NCBI GenBank assembly: GCA_002404055.1
Contig: DHIZ01000375.1
Location: 3,681 to 22,089 of the forward strand
Origin: Chloroflexi bacterium UBA4733
Lineage (GTDB): Bacteria > Chloroflexota > UBA4733
Length of the DNA stretch: 18,409 nt
Direction of reading: 5' to 3'
The position numbers were made by a program, and so were the translations under genes. The notes beneath the pieces were generated by a model. The model was not told the origin of the DNA and ran no database searches. It saw only the letters and a list, made by a program, of their open reading frames with translations. Below are positions 7,280 through 14,632 of the stretch, piece after piece. Each line of letters begins with the position of its first letter. Positions within the stretch are counted from its first letter, which is position 1.

Positions 7280-8454
7280 CCGACGCGCCGCCCCTGATCC
7301 GGCACGTCCTGCCGGGCCTGGGCCTATTGCCGCGTGATCTTCGTCACGACAGCGTCAGCGGCCTGGTCGGCTCGGCCCTCGGCTTCGCGCAGGCGAGCGC
7401 CGACTCGGGCGGTGACGTCGAGTTATGGGGTCTTGCCAACCCGGCAAACGCCTTCGACCGTTACAGCCTCGGAGCTGTGTGTCTGCGCGGCATACGGCCC
7501 TGGCGGCTGGGGCGCGCCGGCCCGGTAGACGTGCGCTATCAAATGGCGGTCGGGTGGGCGGCAATCTCCGCCCGGCGCTGCAGCATCCTGCATGCTCACG
7601 CGCTGCCGACCTTACTACTGCTGCCGAAGGCACGGCGGCGCGTGTTGCATTTGCATATGGCCCTCGGCCATGCGACCCAGCTGGAGGTCCAATTGCTGCG
7701 GCGAGCTGACGCGGTCATCTGTGCCAGCGAGTATCTGGCGGTCAGCTTCCGTCGCCACCACCCGCACTATCGAGGCGTCGTGCGCATCATCCGCAACGGG
7801 GCTGACCCCGCGCTCACCGCAGACGCCACGTCAGGTATCGACTACCGTCGTCGACTTGGCCTGCAGCCGGCTGACTGCGTGGTGGTCTTCGCCGGCCAGG
7901 TGGCGCCGCAGAAGGGCATCGATCACCTGATCGCGGCACTTGCCCTGTTGCCGCCATCCCAGCGGCCCCACCTGCTGATTGCCGGCTCCAGCACCCTCTG
8001 GCGTTCGGTCGATACCGTGGGCCAGGAAGAAGTGTCGCCCTTCGAGCAAGCATTGCGCCAGCGCAGCGCCGACCTCCCCGTGCGTTGGCTCGGCAAGGTA
8101 GCCGTGACGGCGATGCCCGAACTGCTCCTGGCTGCCGACATCGTCTGCTGCCCGTCGGTGGTGCAAGAAGGACTGGCGACGATCAATCTGGAAGCGGCGG
8201 CAGCCGGCAAACCCGTCGTTTCCTCGCGGGTGGGGGGCATTCCGGAGATCGTCGAGGATGGAGTCACCGGCCTGCTCGTCCCCCCGGGTGACGAGGCAGC
8301 TCTGGCGCACGCCCTCAGCCGGCTGCAAAACGACGCCCCGCTCCGCCACCGCTTGGGCGCCACGGCACGCCGCGGTGTCCATACCTGGTCCCAGGCTGGG
8401 CAGGAGGTCAGGGCGTTATATGATGAGTTGTTGGGCGGACCCGAGCGGCGATGA
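7276..8454 (+). CDS. GT4-family glycosyltransferase (GT-B fold)
   Basis: Retaining glycosyltransferase, 392 aa, expected to use a nucleotide-sugar donor at the inner membrane face. The N-terminal Rossmann half starts IRHVLPGLGLLP and has the Gly/Ser-rich loop HDSVSGLVGSALGFA. The C-terminal half starts VVFAGQVAPQKGIDHLI and contains the family E-x7-E motif (EGLATINLE, Glu298 and Glu306), then PVVSSRVGGIPEIVEDG and TGLLVPPGD. No membrane helix is seen. The GTG at 7276 overlaps the GH172 stop (GTGA), which argues for coupled expression; the frame is open further upstream but only inside GH172 coding sequence. Acceptor and donor are unknown. Pairing with a hydrolase could mean glycan turnover or chance operon order. 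Confidence 0.9.
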   Translation: MTDAPPLIRHVLPGLGLLPRDLRHDSVSGLVGSALGFAQASADSGGDVELWGLANPANAFDRYSLGAVCLRGIRPWRLGRAGPVDVRYQMAVGWAAISARRCSILHAHALPTLLLLPKARRRVLHLHMALGHATQLEVQLLRRADAVICASEYLAVSFRRHHPHYRGVVRIIRNGADPALTADATSGIDYRRRLGLQPADCVVVFAGQVAPQKGIDHLIAALALLPPSQRPHLLIAGSSTLWRSVDTVGQEEVSPFEQALRQRSADLPVRWLGKVAVTAMPELLLAADIVCCPSVVQEGLATINLEAAAAGKPVVSSRVGGIPEIVEDGVTGLLVPPGDEAALAHALSRLQNDAPLRHRLGATARRGVHTWSQAGQEVRALYDELLGGPERR

Positions 8455-8539
8455 TCGGCGTGTTCAGGGGATGGGGTGGATCGCACGGATACGCCGATGG
8501 GCCCGGCGTGCGCGAGTCCGTGCCCAAACGGGGCGGCGC

Positions 8540-9607
8540 ATGCGCACCGTAGTGCCTCGTCGGGTGTTCCTCGGCGGCATCCTGGGCCTGAACGCGGGCG
8601 TCCTGAGCGCCTGTGGGCAGACGGTCGTTGCCGTGGTGAGCACCCCAGTGGCCACTGTCGGTGACGTTGCGCCGGCAACCGGCGCCTTCAACGTCACCCC
8701 GGCCTGGACCCAGCCAGGTGGCAGCGGCACAGTGGAAACGCTGGCGTGGCGTCCGGGGCAGCAACAGTTCGCCACCGGCTCCTCGGACGGCCAGGTCCGG
8801 CTCCGGTCGAGCGCTGGCATGGTGCAACAAACCATACCCTTTGCCGGTTTTGTCAGCGGGCTCTCCTGGTCGCCGGATGGCGCCATACTGGCAGTGGCAA
8901 CGACGCACGGTTCGCTGCTGTTCTGGCCTGGTCATGGCGCCTGGCCGACGTCGATCGGCACCGTTGTCAATCGGTATGCCGGCGTAGCCTGGCGACCGGA
9001 TGGTGGCGTGCTGGCCGTTGCCGGTGGTGAGGGCAGCGTGACGCTCTGGCAGCCTACCGGAACGCCTGGCCCAACGCTCGCCATTAGCGGTCAGACCACC
9101 GCCCTGGCCTGGTCGCCCGATGGCGCATTGCTCGCCGCCGGCAACCGTACCGGCGAGGTACATGTCTGGACGGCCGCCGGCGGGCAACACTGGCTGACAG
9201 CCGCCGCCAACCGACGCGACGTGAACAGCCTGGCCTGGTCTCCCGATGGTCGCCTGCTCGCTGCCGGTTACGAGGACGGTTCAGTGGCGCTACTGACAGC
9301 GGACGCCGGCCGGGAGCAAGGCAGCCTGCCGGTCGGTCGGCCCGTGAACACGGTGACCTGGTCGCCCAACGGGGCAATCCTGGCGGTGTCATCGCTGCGC
9401 CTGAGCGTGACCCTCTGGTCAGCGGTTCCACCGGCGCCGCTCACTGAGCTTCCGGTCGGCTACGACGTCAACGGCCTGCTCTGGTCGCCCGCCGGCGACT
9501 TGCTGCTCGCCGGCGCCGACGACCACGCCCTGCATGCCTGGTCGGTTCAGCCGGCGCAGGGGCCAGGGTCGCCAATGCTGTCGGCAACAGGCTTTATGGC
9601 ACGCTGA
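8540..9607 (+). CDS. Tat-exported WD40 propeller lipoprotein
   Basis: Predicted lipoprotein of 355 aa carrying one complete WD40-type propeller. The N terminus has a twin-arginine signal (PRRVFLGG, Arg7-Arg8) and a clean lipobox LSAC (Cys25). Seven blades follow, each with a core such as VSGLSWSPDGAILAVA, TTALAWSPDGALLAAG, VNSLAWSPDGRLLAAG and VNTVTWSPNGAILAVS; seven is the number that closes a single propeller. ATG 8540 has GGGG 6 nt upstream and places the twin Arg correctly; an ATG at 8471 would add a 23-residue basic leader and has AGGGG directly against it. It lies 85 nt after the glycosyltransferase on the same strand. It probably acts as a binding or assembly platform; no enzyme motif is seen. 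Confidence 0.85.
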   Translation: MRTVVPRRVFLGGILGLNAGVLSACGQTVVAVVSTPVATVGDVAPATGAFNVTPAWTQPGGSGTVETLAWRPGQQQFATGSSDGQVRLRSSAGMVQQTIPFAGFVSGLSWSPDGAILAVATTHGSLLFWPGHGAWPTSIGTVVNRYAGVAWRPDGGVLAVAGGEGSVTLWQPTGTPGPTLAISGQTTALAWSPDGALLAAGNRTGEVHVWTAAGGQHWLTAAANRRDVNSLAWSPDGRLLAAGYEDGSVALLTADAGREQGSLPVGRPVNTVTWSPNGAILAVSSLRLSVTLWSAVPPAPLTELPVGYDVNGLLWSPAGDLLLAGADDHALHAWSVQPAQGPGSPMLSATGFMAR

Positions 9608-9660
9608 GGCTCACCCACGGGCAGTAGAACGGGACGACGCCACACCGCGCTTGCCGTGCG

Positions 9661-9771
9661 TTAGCAGCGTAGACCGAAGTTGGCGCGCACGGCGGGGGAG
9701 TCGATGCTGTCGAGCAGATGGGCAGCGCTGGCAGCAGTGTCGTAAATCTCAGGCGCCGCTGTGCTGCTCAT
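9661..9771 (-). pseudogene. Remnant of a sugar phosphate isomerase/epimerase
   Basis: A 36-codon frame reads MSSTAAPEIYDTAASAAHLL, then DSIDSPAVRANFG and a stop. The stretch EIYDTAASAAHLLDSIDSPAVRANF closely follows the middle of xylose-isomerase-like TIM-barrel proteins (usual pattern EIYGDTxERCxxLLxxxxSPxLRxxFDPANF), but the rest of the barrel is absent on both sides. GGAGGT lies 9 nt before the ATG, so a short peptide could still be made; the site may be fortuitous. It is on the same strand as, and 82 nt downstream of, the three-gene operon, so it may be what is left of a fourth enzyme. The family match is from memory of the pattern. Confidence 0.5.
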
Positions 9772-9793
9772 GCCGTGGCAACCTCCACCGGTA

Positions 9794-9829
9794 GCCCGCT
9801 TCGGGCGGAGGCGCAGGCGGCTTCCGCCC
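9794..9829. terminator. Paired short hairpins between convergent genes
   Basis: Two perfect 5-bp stems with CTT loops stand close together: GCCCG-CTT-CGGGC (9794-9806) and GGCGG-CTT-CCGCC (9816-9828). A longer alternative, GGGCGGA (9803-9809) with TCCGCCC (9823-9829), excludes both. The site lies between the convergent WD40 gene and minus-strand operon, as expected for a two-way terminator, but neither strand has a T run. Confidence 0.4.
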
Positions 9830-9853
9830 ACTTTGCCTATGAAATGGAGAAAT

Positions 9854-11098
9854 CTACGACCTGCCGCCGCCCTCGTCCAGGCGGTAGTGGACCGCTAGCT
9901 CGGGCGTCTCCAAGCGGACGCCGCCAAGTGATACCGACTCCATTACCCGGTCCAGGATGCCGGTCGTGAGGAGCGTGCGTTCGACCGGGTGCGGCTCGCG
10001 CCGGAAGCACACCAGGTCTTGTACCTCCTCCAGGAGGTAGGCAAAGTGACCGAACGGCTCCTGCTCATGGCTCCGAAAGCGCGTCGCTGTTACGGCAGCT
10101 CCCTGCTTGATGGCGTCGCCCAGCCTGGCTGCGAACAGCCAGTGCCGAACGACGCCATCAAGCAGGCACGCGGCGGCCCGCAGGCCGTCCCGGTATTCGA
10201 TCAGGAAGATCACAGGGTGCTGCGCCCCGCGGCGCGGGTCGTCGGACGGCGGAGGCTCTTCCGTCGCCAGTGCTGCGGTCAGCAACTGTTCATCCCAGCG
10301 GCCGGCGGCGCCTGCCTCCCACATTGCCGCTCCCGTGAGCGCCTGCACGGCAGCCACCCCCGTCTCGCCGCCGGCTCGTCGCTCCACCATGCATTGGAGC
10401 ACCTCCAGCGTGTGGAAGCCATAGGCTTCCAGGGGACCGTAGCCGACCGCCAACGCCCCTGCCAGGCGTACCCCCAACGGCAAGGCCAGCGCCGGTGCTC
10501 GCCAGGTCACTGGCGTGGTGGAGATGGATGAGCCGGCAGCCAGTGGCGCACCCAGGGAGCGGGCGGCGTCGTACATCCATTTGGCGTCGGCCCAGGCATA
10601 GCCAAGGTGCTTGTCGTTGAAGATAGGCACGGCGCGGCCACTTTCGCGAAGCACGGTGATGACTTCCTCAAAGAGACGGCGGCGAGGGTACTCCGTCTGT
10701 CCGCGCGCGTTGATCGGGTAGTCGCCATGCTCCCCGATGATGAGGACACCGTCCACAGCCAGTTCGGCGCCGCCAAGCGTCAGCGCTTCGCGGACGCTGG
10801 GGAAGATCGGCACGCCCGCCTGCGCCGCCCACTCTCGGCTAATGTCGTTGGCCGGCGTTTGGTCGATGTACATGGAGGCGACCTGCAGCCGCGGCGCGCG
10901 CAGGTTGCCTTGTGCATCGGTAGGCAGTGGCGCTTCCGTGAGGTCGCGCACCTGCTGATGGATGTCAAATCGGCTCAGGTCGCGCGGCGCTGGGTGCGTG
11001 AAGTCGGCCAGCAATTTGGTCACGATGACGTCGGCGTGGGAGCGGGGAAAGTAGCAGGTGATGATACAGGCGACGCGCGGTAGGGTTTCAGGTGGCAT
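9854..11098 (-). CDS. Conserved protein of unknown function, M81/SDR operon
   Basis: A soluble 414-aa protein that I recognise only as a conserved uncharacterised family. Its most distinctive stretches are VACIITCYFPRSHADVIVTKLL (about 10-31), SMYIDQTPANDISREWA, VPIFPSVREALTLGG, VLIIGEHGDYPINARGQ, PIFNDKHLGYAWADAKWMYD, AAGSSI and EAYGFHTLEVLQCMVERRAGGE. The many conserved Asp, Glu and His residues suggest an enzyme, and the first strand and helix look Rossmann-like, but I see no known catalytic signature. No signal peptide or membrane helix. ATG 11098 is chosen because GGAGGT lies 4 nt upstream; a start at 11161 would add 21 residues overlapping the M81 gene. The start overlaps the end of the M81 gene by 11 nt, so the two are translationally coupled. 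Confidence 0.85.
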   Translation of the reverse strand: MPPETLPRVACIITCYFPRSHADVIVTKLLADFTHPAPRDLSRFDIHQQVRDLTEAPLPTDAQGNLRAPRLQVASMYIDQTPANDISREWAAQAGVPIFPSVREALTLGGAELAVDGVLIIGEHGDYPINARGQTEYPRRRLFEEVITVLRESGRAVPIFNDKHLGYAWADAKWMYDAARSLGAPLAAGSSISTTPVTWRAPALALPLGVRLAGALAVGYGPLEAYGFHTLEVLQCMVERRAGGETGVAAVQALTGAAMWEAGAAGRWDEQLLTAALATEEPPPSDDPRRGAQHPVIFLIEYRDGLRAAACLLDGVVRHWLFAARLGDAIKQGAAVTATRFRSHEQEPFGHFAYLLEEVQDLVCFRREPHPVERTLLTTGILDRVMESVSLGGVRLETPELAVHYRLDEGGGRS

Positions 11099-12635
11099 GG
11101 CAACCTCCACGTAACAGCGATTCGGAACTCCCTGCGCCCCACCCCGGTGCCTTGGGCACATATGCCGTCTCCGCCTCGAACGGGTAGAGTGGCCGTCGGC
11201 GCCAATGATAGCTGAAGCGGCTGAGGTCGGCGGTCGTGATGCCGGGCGTATCGACGAGGATCAGTTGGGAGGCGATCGGCGCGTAGGCGGGACGCGGCGA
11301 CAGCACGCCCTTGGCCACTACCACCTTGTAGCGTTCCGGTCGGATGCCCAGGGTGTACATCTGTTGGATGCTGGTGTTGCCGACGACCCGGCTGGTCAGC
11401 ACGAGCGTCTGCTCTTCGGTTGTCTCCAGAACCACCGTTGTCCCGCCGTCAAAGTAGCGCCAGCCGCCGTGCGTCGGCGTCGGGTCTTCAAATTTGCCAT
11501 CGGCGATCAGACGAACGTTCCCAGTTACCTCGACCGGCGGGTGTGGGGTATCGGGATCCTTGCCGCCGACCAGCAGCGTCAGGTTGCCGCCCACGCCAGC
11601 GGCAACGCACGTGGCAACCGCGCCAGGATCGTACAACGTCTGCAAGTAGCGGCGCACGCCGAGACGTCGCGCCTCCGCCAGCAGGACTGTGGAGTCGCCG
11701 ACGCTGCCACCGCCGATGTTATCCCCGACATCCAGCAGCACGACGGGGCCGCGCGACGCGCGCATCGCCTGCTGCAGCGCCTCGGTTGGACCAGGGATTC
11801 GCGCAACGAAGGCAGCCCGCCGTTGCCACGCCAGCACCGCCAGCTCCTGGGCCGCCGCGCGCGCCGCCGCCGGGTCGCCATCATGCACTGCCAGGAAGGC
11901 GGCGCCCATCTCCGGCACGTCGGCGTAGGGATAGCCCAGGGCGACACTCGCGGTGAGCACGCCGGGGCGAGCGATGACGGCGTCAGTTGCTGCCATCAGG
12001 CTGCGCAGCGGTTCCTCGTCCGTCCCCTGGGTGACGATGTTGATGACGAGCGGCGGCGTCTCCAGCGCCTGGACGGGGTGGATCTCGCCTCGGACCGTCC
12101 GCACAACGAACTCGCCACACTCGAAGGCGCGTGTCCGCGCATCAAGGTGGGGATTGGTGCGGTAGAGCACGGTCACTGTCGCATTGTCGACCATTCGGGC
12201 CGTGATATTCGCATGCAGATCAAGCGCCAGACCGATGGGGACGTGGGAGCCGACCGCTGCGCGGACGCGTGCTGCCACCTCCCCATCCGCGTCGGGGCAC
12301 CCCTCGGCTACAGCCGCGCCATGCAGCGCAAGCAGGACGCCGTCCCAGGGACCATCTGCAGCGAGCGAGCGGAGGAGCTCACCGACGATCCGCTCGAAGG
12401 CATCCCGGCTGATCGTACCGGAGGGGTTCGCCGTGGCGTAGTACAGCGGGGCGACGGTCGCATCCAGGTGTCGCCCGGCCTCCAGAAAGCCGGCGACGGT
12501 GCTGTGGGCTTCGGCATGTCGCTGCACCAGCGCGTCGCCGCGCAGGATGCCGTGCTGGGCGAAGTCCTCGTAGCTGGTGGGACGCGTGGCAAAGGTGTTC
12601 GTCTCGTGGTGGAACCCTAACAGCGCCAGACGCAT
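11088..12635 (-). CDS. M81-family metallopeptidase (MlrC-like)
   Basis: Member of the M81/MlrC family (DUF1485), zinc enzymes named after microcystinase C, which cleaves the linear peptide product of microcystin degradation. Most family members have unknown natural substrates. Metal-site motifs are intact: GFHHETNTF at the N terminus, LLALHGAAVAEG (His105), LALDLHANIT (Asp139, His141) and YRTNPHLD (His163). The C-terminal MlrC domain follows (LLDVGDNIGGGSVGDST, then the TSIQQM and YAPIASQLILVDTPG regions). No signal peptide, so cytoplasmic; 515 aa matches the family. The second ATG (12635) is preferred over 12641 because GGGAG then sits 7 nt upstream. It begins 12 nt after the SDR gene and overlaps the next gene. 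Confidence 0.92.
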   Translation of the reverse strand: MRLALLGFHHETNTFATRPTSYEDFAQHGILRGDALVQRHAEAHSTVAGFLEAGRHLDATVAPLYYATANPSGTISRDAFERIVGELLRSLAADGPWDGVLLALHGAAVAEGCPDADGEVAARVRAAVGSHVPIGLALDLHANITARMVDNATVTVLYRTNPHLDARTRAFECGEFVVRTVRGEIHPVQALETPPLVINIVTQGTDEEPLRSLMAATDAVIARPGVLTASVALGYPYADVPEMGAAFLAVHDGDPAAARAAAQELAVLAWQRRAAFVARIPGPTEALQQAMRASRGPVVLLDVGDNIGGGSVGDSTVLLAEARRLGVRRYLQTLYDPGAVATCVAAGVGGNLTLLVGGKDPDTPHPPVEVTGNVRLIADGKFEDPTPTHGGWRYFDGGTTVVLETTEEQTLVLTSRVVGNTSIQQMYTLGIRPERYKVVVAKGVLSPRPAYAPIASQLILVDTPGITTADLSRFSYHWRRRPLYPFEAETAYVPKAPGWGAGSSESLLRGGCHAT

Positions 12636-12647
12636 GGGCATGCTCCC

Positions 12648-14243
12648 TTATTTGCGCTGCGTCCAGAGGTGGACCAGGTTGTCGCGGGGTTGCCAGTTCA
12701 GCAAGCGGCACGCTTTGGCGTTGGAGTACTTGCCGTGGGGCAGGTCGGCCAGGATGTGGAAGACCTCGTACGCTGACGGCAAGGTCTGGGTTTCCAGGGC
12801 GCGTCGCATCGCTAGCCCGGCGTCCTCCCAGGAGATGGACATCGGGTGAACCCCGCCCATGCGCGGCGTCGCAGTCTGGGGGGCGATGAACTGCGAGAAC
12901 AGCAACACCGGCACTTCTAGGTCGTAGGCTTCGGCAAAGAGGCGTAGTGTCTCCTGGCCCAGGAACTTGGTGAGGGCATAGAGCCAGGCGCCGGGTCGCG
13001 CCGGCGCGTCGTCCGGCACCGCGAAGTCCCAGTGATAGCCGGCCGGCGAGTCGTTCGACACCTGGAGGGGGCCAGTCTGGACGACGCGCCGGATGCCGTG
13101 GTCCACTGCGGCGCGCGCGATGTTGTGCGCCCCCAGGAAGTTGACCCGGAACGCCTGTACCGGGTCCGGTCGGACGACCGTGCAGTTGATGATAGCGTCC
13201 ATACCGGAGCACGCTCGCCACACCTGCTCCGCATCGGTGACATCGACCTCTATTGATTCGTGCGGCGGCGGCAGTACAACGGGCAGCGGGGCGCCGGTGG
13301 ACTGCGGCTTCCCGTCCGCGGCGATCTCGGCCAGCGGGCGTAGGTCAGTCAGGCGCAAGCGGTAGGCAGGCGCCAGCGCCTGCGCCGTGACCGCACCCAG
13401 CGGCCCGCCGGCGCCAAAGATGACGACGTTGCGGATGGGCCGCGACGGGACGTGCTGGCGTGGGCCGAGCAGCGCCAGGTCCCCCGCCTGTTCCGCCGCT
13501 GTTGCCGCTGCCAGAGGCGCACCGCTCCCCGGCCAATCGGCGAACGTGTGCATCGGTCGGTAGCCGAGCCGGTGCTCCTCCGCAGCTTCCGCGAGCGGCC
13601 AACGACCGTGCTGGCCGCCGCCTGGAATGTGGCACACCCACCAGCCCTGGCTGCGGCGCTCCCTGCCCATCTGCGTCCGCGATGCCAGCGGCGCCGTCAG
13701 GGCCTTCACCACTGCCTGCACCGCGTCATCGACGTGCAGCCAGCGAGTGTCGTACGGAAGCCCCGCGCTGGTCTGCGCGTCGACCAGGCTGCCAAAGCGC
13801 AGGCAGACGACCTGCAGTGGCTCAACGTGGGCGAACTGTTGGGCGCTGACCTCGGCCAGATAGGCGGCCAGTTGGGCAACGTCGGTCACGTCCGGCTGCG
13901 GCCGCCACGTTTCGCTCACCGCCCAGGAGGCAGGATAGCGCTCCATCAAGGCCAGCGTGCTGCCAAGAACGACCCGGCGAACGCCCGCGGCCACCGCGGC
14001 CTGCAACAGCACGTAGGTACCGCGCGTGGCGAGATCGAGCAACTCCTGATCGGCAGCACCGGCAGGTAGGTCCGGCGCGATCGGGGCGAGATGGATCAGC
14101 GCGTCGGCGCCGTCCACCACCTGCCGGGCTGCCGTCTCGTCGCGCAGGTCGCCGGCCAACGCCACCACAGCATGGCTGGCGCGTAACGCGGCGGCCAGTG
14201 CCGTACCCAGGAGACTTTCACTACCCGTGATCGCAATACGCAT
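12648..14243 (-). CDS. Tandem two-domain SDR (NAD-dependent epimerase/dehydratase-like)
   Basis: A 531-aa protein made of two extended-SDR modules. Module 1 (about 1-235) opens with MRIAITGSESLLG, in which Ser10 replaces the middle Gly of GxxGxxG, and the place of the YxxxK pair reads YLAEV (Tyr128, no Lys). Module 2 (about 271-531) has an intact cofactor loop FGAGGPLG (Gly277, 280, 283), an Asp for NAD ribose in LRLTDLRP, the DAIINCTVV strand, and an intact catalytic YALTK (Tyr422, Lys426). Module 2 is therefore the likely active half and module 1 a structural or regulatory one. The ATG has GAGGAG 5 nt upstream. First gene of the minus-strand operon; 12 nt to the M81 gene. Substrate probably a sugar or polyol derivative, by inference. 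Confidence 0.9.
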   Translation of the reverse strand: MRIAITGSESLLGTALAAALRASHAVVALAGDLRDETAARQVVDGADALIHLAPIAPDLPAGAADQELLDLATRGTYVLLQAAVAAGVRRVVLGSTLALMERYPASWAVSETWRPQPDVTDVAQLAAYLAEVSAQQFAHVEPLQVVCLRFGSLVDAQTSAGLPYDTRWLHVDDAVQAVVKALTAPLASRTQMGRERRSQGWWVCHIPGGGQHGRWPLAEAAEEHRLGYRPMHTFADWPGSGAPLAAATAAEQAGDLALLGPRQHVPSRPIRNVVIFGAGGPLGAVTAQALAPAYRLRLTDLRPLAEIAADGKPQSTGAPLPVVLPPPHESIEVDVTDAEQVWRACSGMDAIINCTVVRPDPVQAFRVNFLGAHNIARAAVDHGIRRVVQTGPLQVSNDSPAGYHWDFAVPDDAPARPGAWLYALTKFLGQETLRLFAEAYDLEVPVLLFSQFIAPQTATPRMGGVHPMSISWEDAGLAMRRALETQTLPSAYEVFHILADLPHGKYSNAKACRLLNWQPRDNLVHLWTQRK

Positions 14244-14285
14244 CCATACTCCTCATTCGTCCGTGCTGGCGCGGCGCTTGCCAAC

Positions 14286-14312
14286 ACTGTAGCAGCATTT
14301 TTCCATCACCAA
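14286..14312 (-). promoter_or_regulatory. Weak promoter candidate for the SDR-M81 operon
   Basis: On the minus strand TTGGTG (14312-14307) and TACAGT (14291-14286) are 15 bp apart, about 45 nt before the SDR start. A second -10-like TATAGT lies at 14336-14331. Both are below consensus in box match or spacing. Confidence 0.3.
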
Positions 14313-14504
14313 TGTGCGACTCAGCGGAAACTATACGCAAGCCGCCGTGAAACCAACGTGCTGGGTCGCGTCGTTGACACGGGACGAACGGCCTGCCTGG
14401 GAGTCGCAAGCCAGGCGCACGAACTACCCTTCCGGTGAGTCGGTCTAGGGAACGTTGGTGAACTATCGGTACTGCGGGTTGAACGGCAGCCCGGGACCGG
14501 CGCC

Positions 14505-14532
14505 TTGACAGTGTCCGAATCCAATCTACAAT
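14505..14532 (+). promoter_or_regulatory. Near-consensus sigma-70-type promoter
   Basis: TTGACA (14505-14510) and TACAAT (14527-14532) are separated by 16 bp. This is the best promoter in the window. Transcription would start near 14539, giving a leader of about 94 nt before the solute-binding protein gene, enough to contain the hairpin at 14551-14592. Confidence 0.75.
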
Positions 14533-14550
14533 CCTGTCGTGTTGCACGAT

Positions 14551-14592
14551 CTTGTCGGCCATTCAGGCAACGTGCCCTGCACTGCCGACAAG
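14551..14592 (+). promoter_or_regulatory. Leader hairpin / inverted repeat upstream of the binding-protein gene
   Basis: CTTGTCGGC (14551-14559) and GCCGACAAG (14584-14592) form a perfect 9-bp inverted repeat. Its 24-nt loop holds a second stem, GGCA-ACG-TGCC (14566-14576). Placed 12-50 nt after the predicted transcription start, it could be an mRNA stem that controls stability or translation, or a repressor site. No T run follows, so it is not an obvious intrinsic attenuator. Confidence 0.55.
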
Positions 14593-14632
14593 GGGCAGGC
14601 GTCACTGGTCTCGTAGAACGGGCAAGTGCTCT

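Larger units (their letters stand above)
14244..14632. other. Divergent control region, 389 bp without a gene
   Basis: Lies between the minus-strand SDR operon and the plus-strand binding-protein gene. It holds a strong plus promoter (14505-14532), a weak minus promoter candidate (14286-14312), a 6-bp hairpin GCCTGG/CCAGGC (14395-14416), a leader hairpin (14551-14592), and three copies of an ACCAAYGT element: 14308-14315 and 14352-14359 on +, and 14452-14459 on -. I see no credible coding frame in it. Confidence 0.7.

Noticed and set aside
11205..12620. A 471-codon plus-strand open frame antisense to the M81 gene.
   Set aside because: The translation is rich in Arg, His and Gly with no family pattern, and lies opposite a clear M81 enzyme; typical antisense frame in high-GC DNA.
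14374..14379. A second TTGACA in the divergent region as a promoter.
   Set aside because: The sequence 16-18 bp downstream is GC-rich and has no -10 box; the promoter at 14505-14532 is far better.
14380..14450. A tRNA or small structured RNA suggested by the hairpin GCCTGG/CCAGGC.
   Set aside because: No T-loop GTTCGA-type sequence, acceptor pairing or anticodon arm can be fitted.
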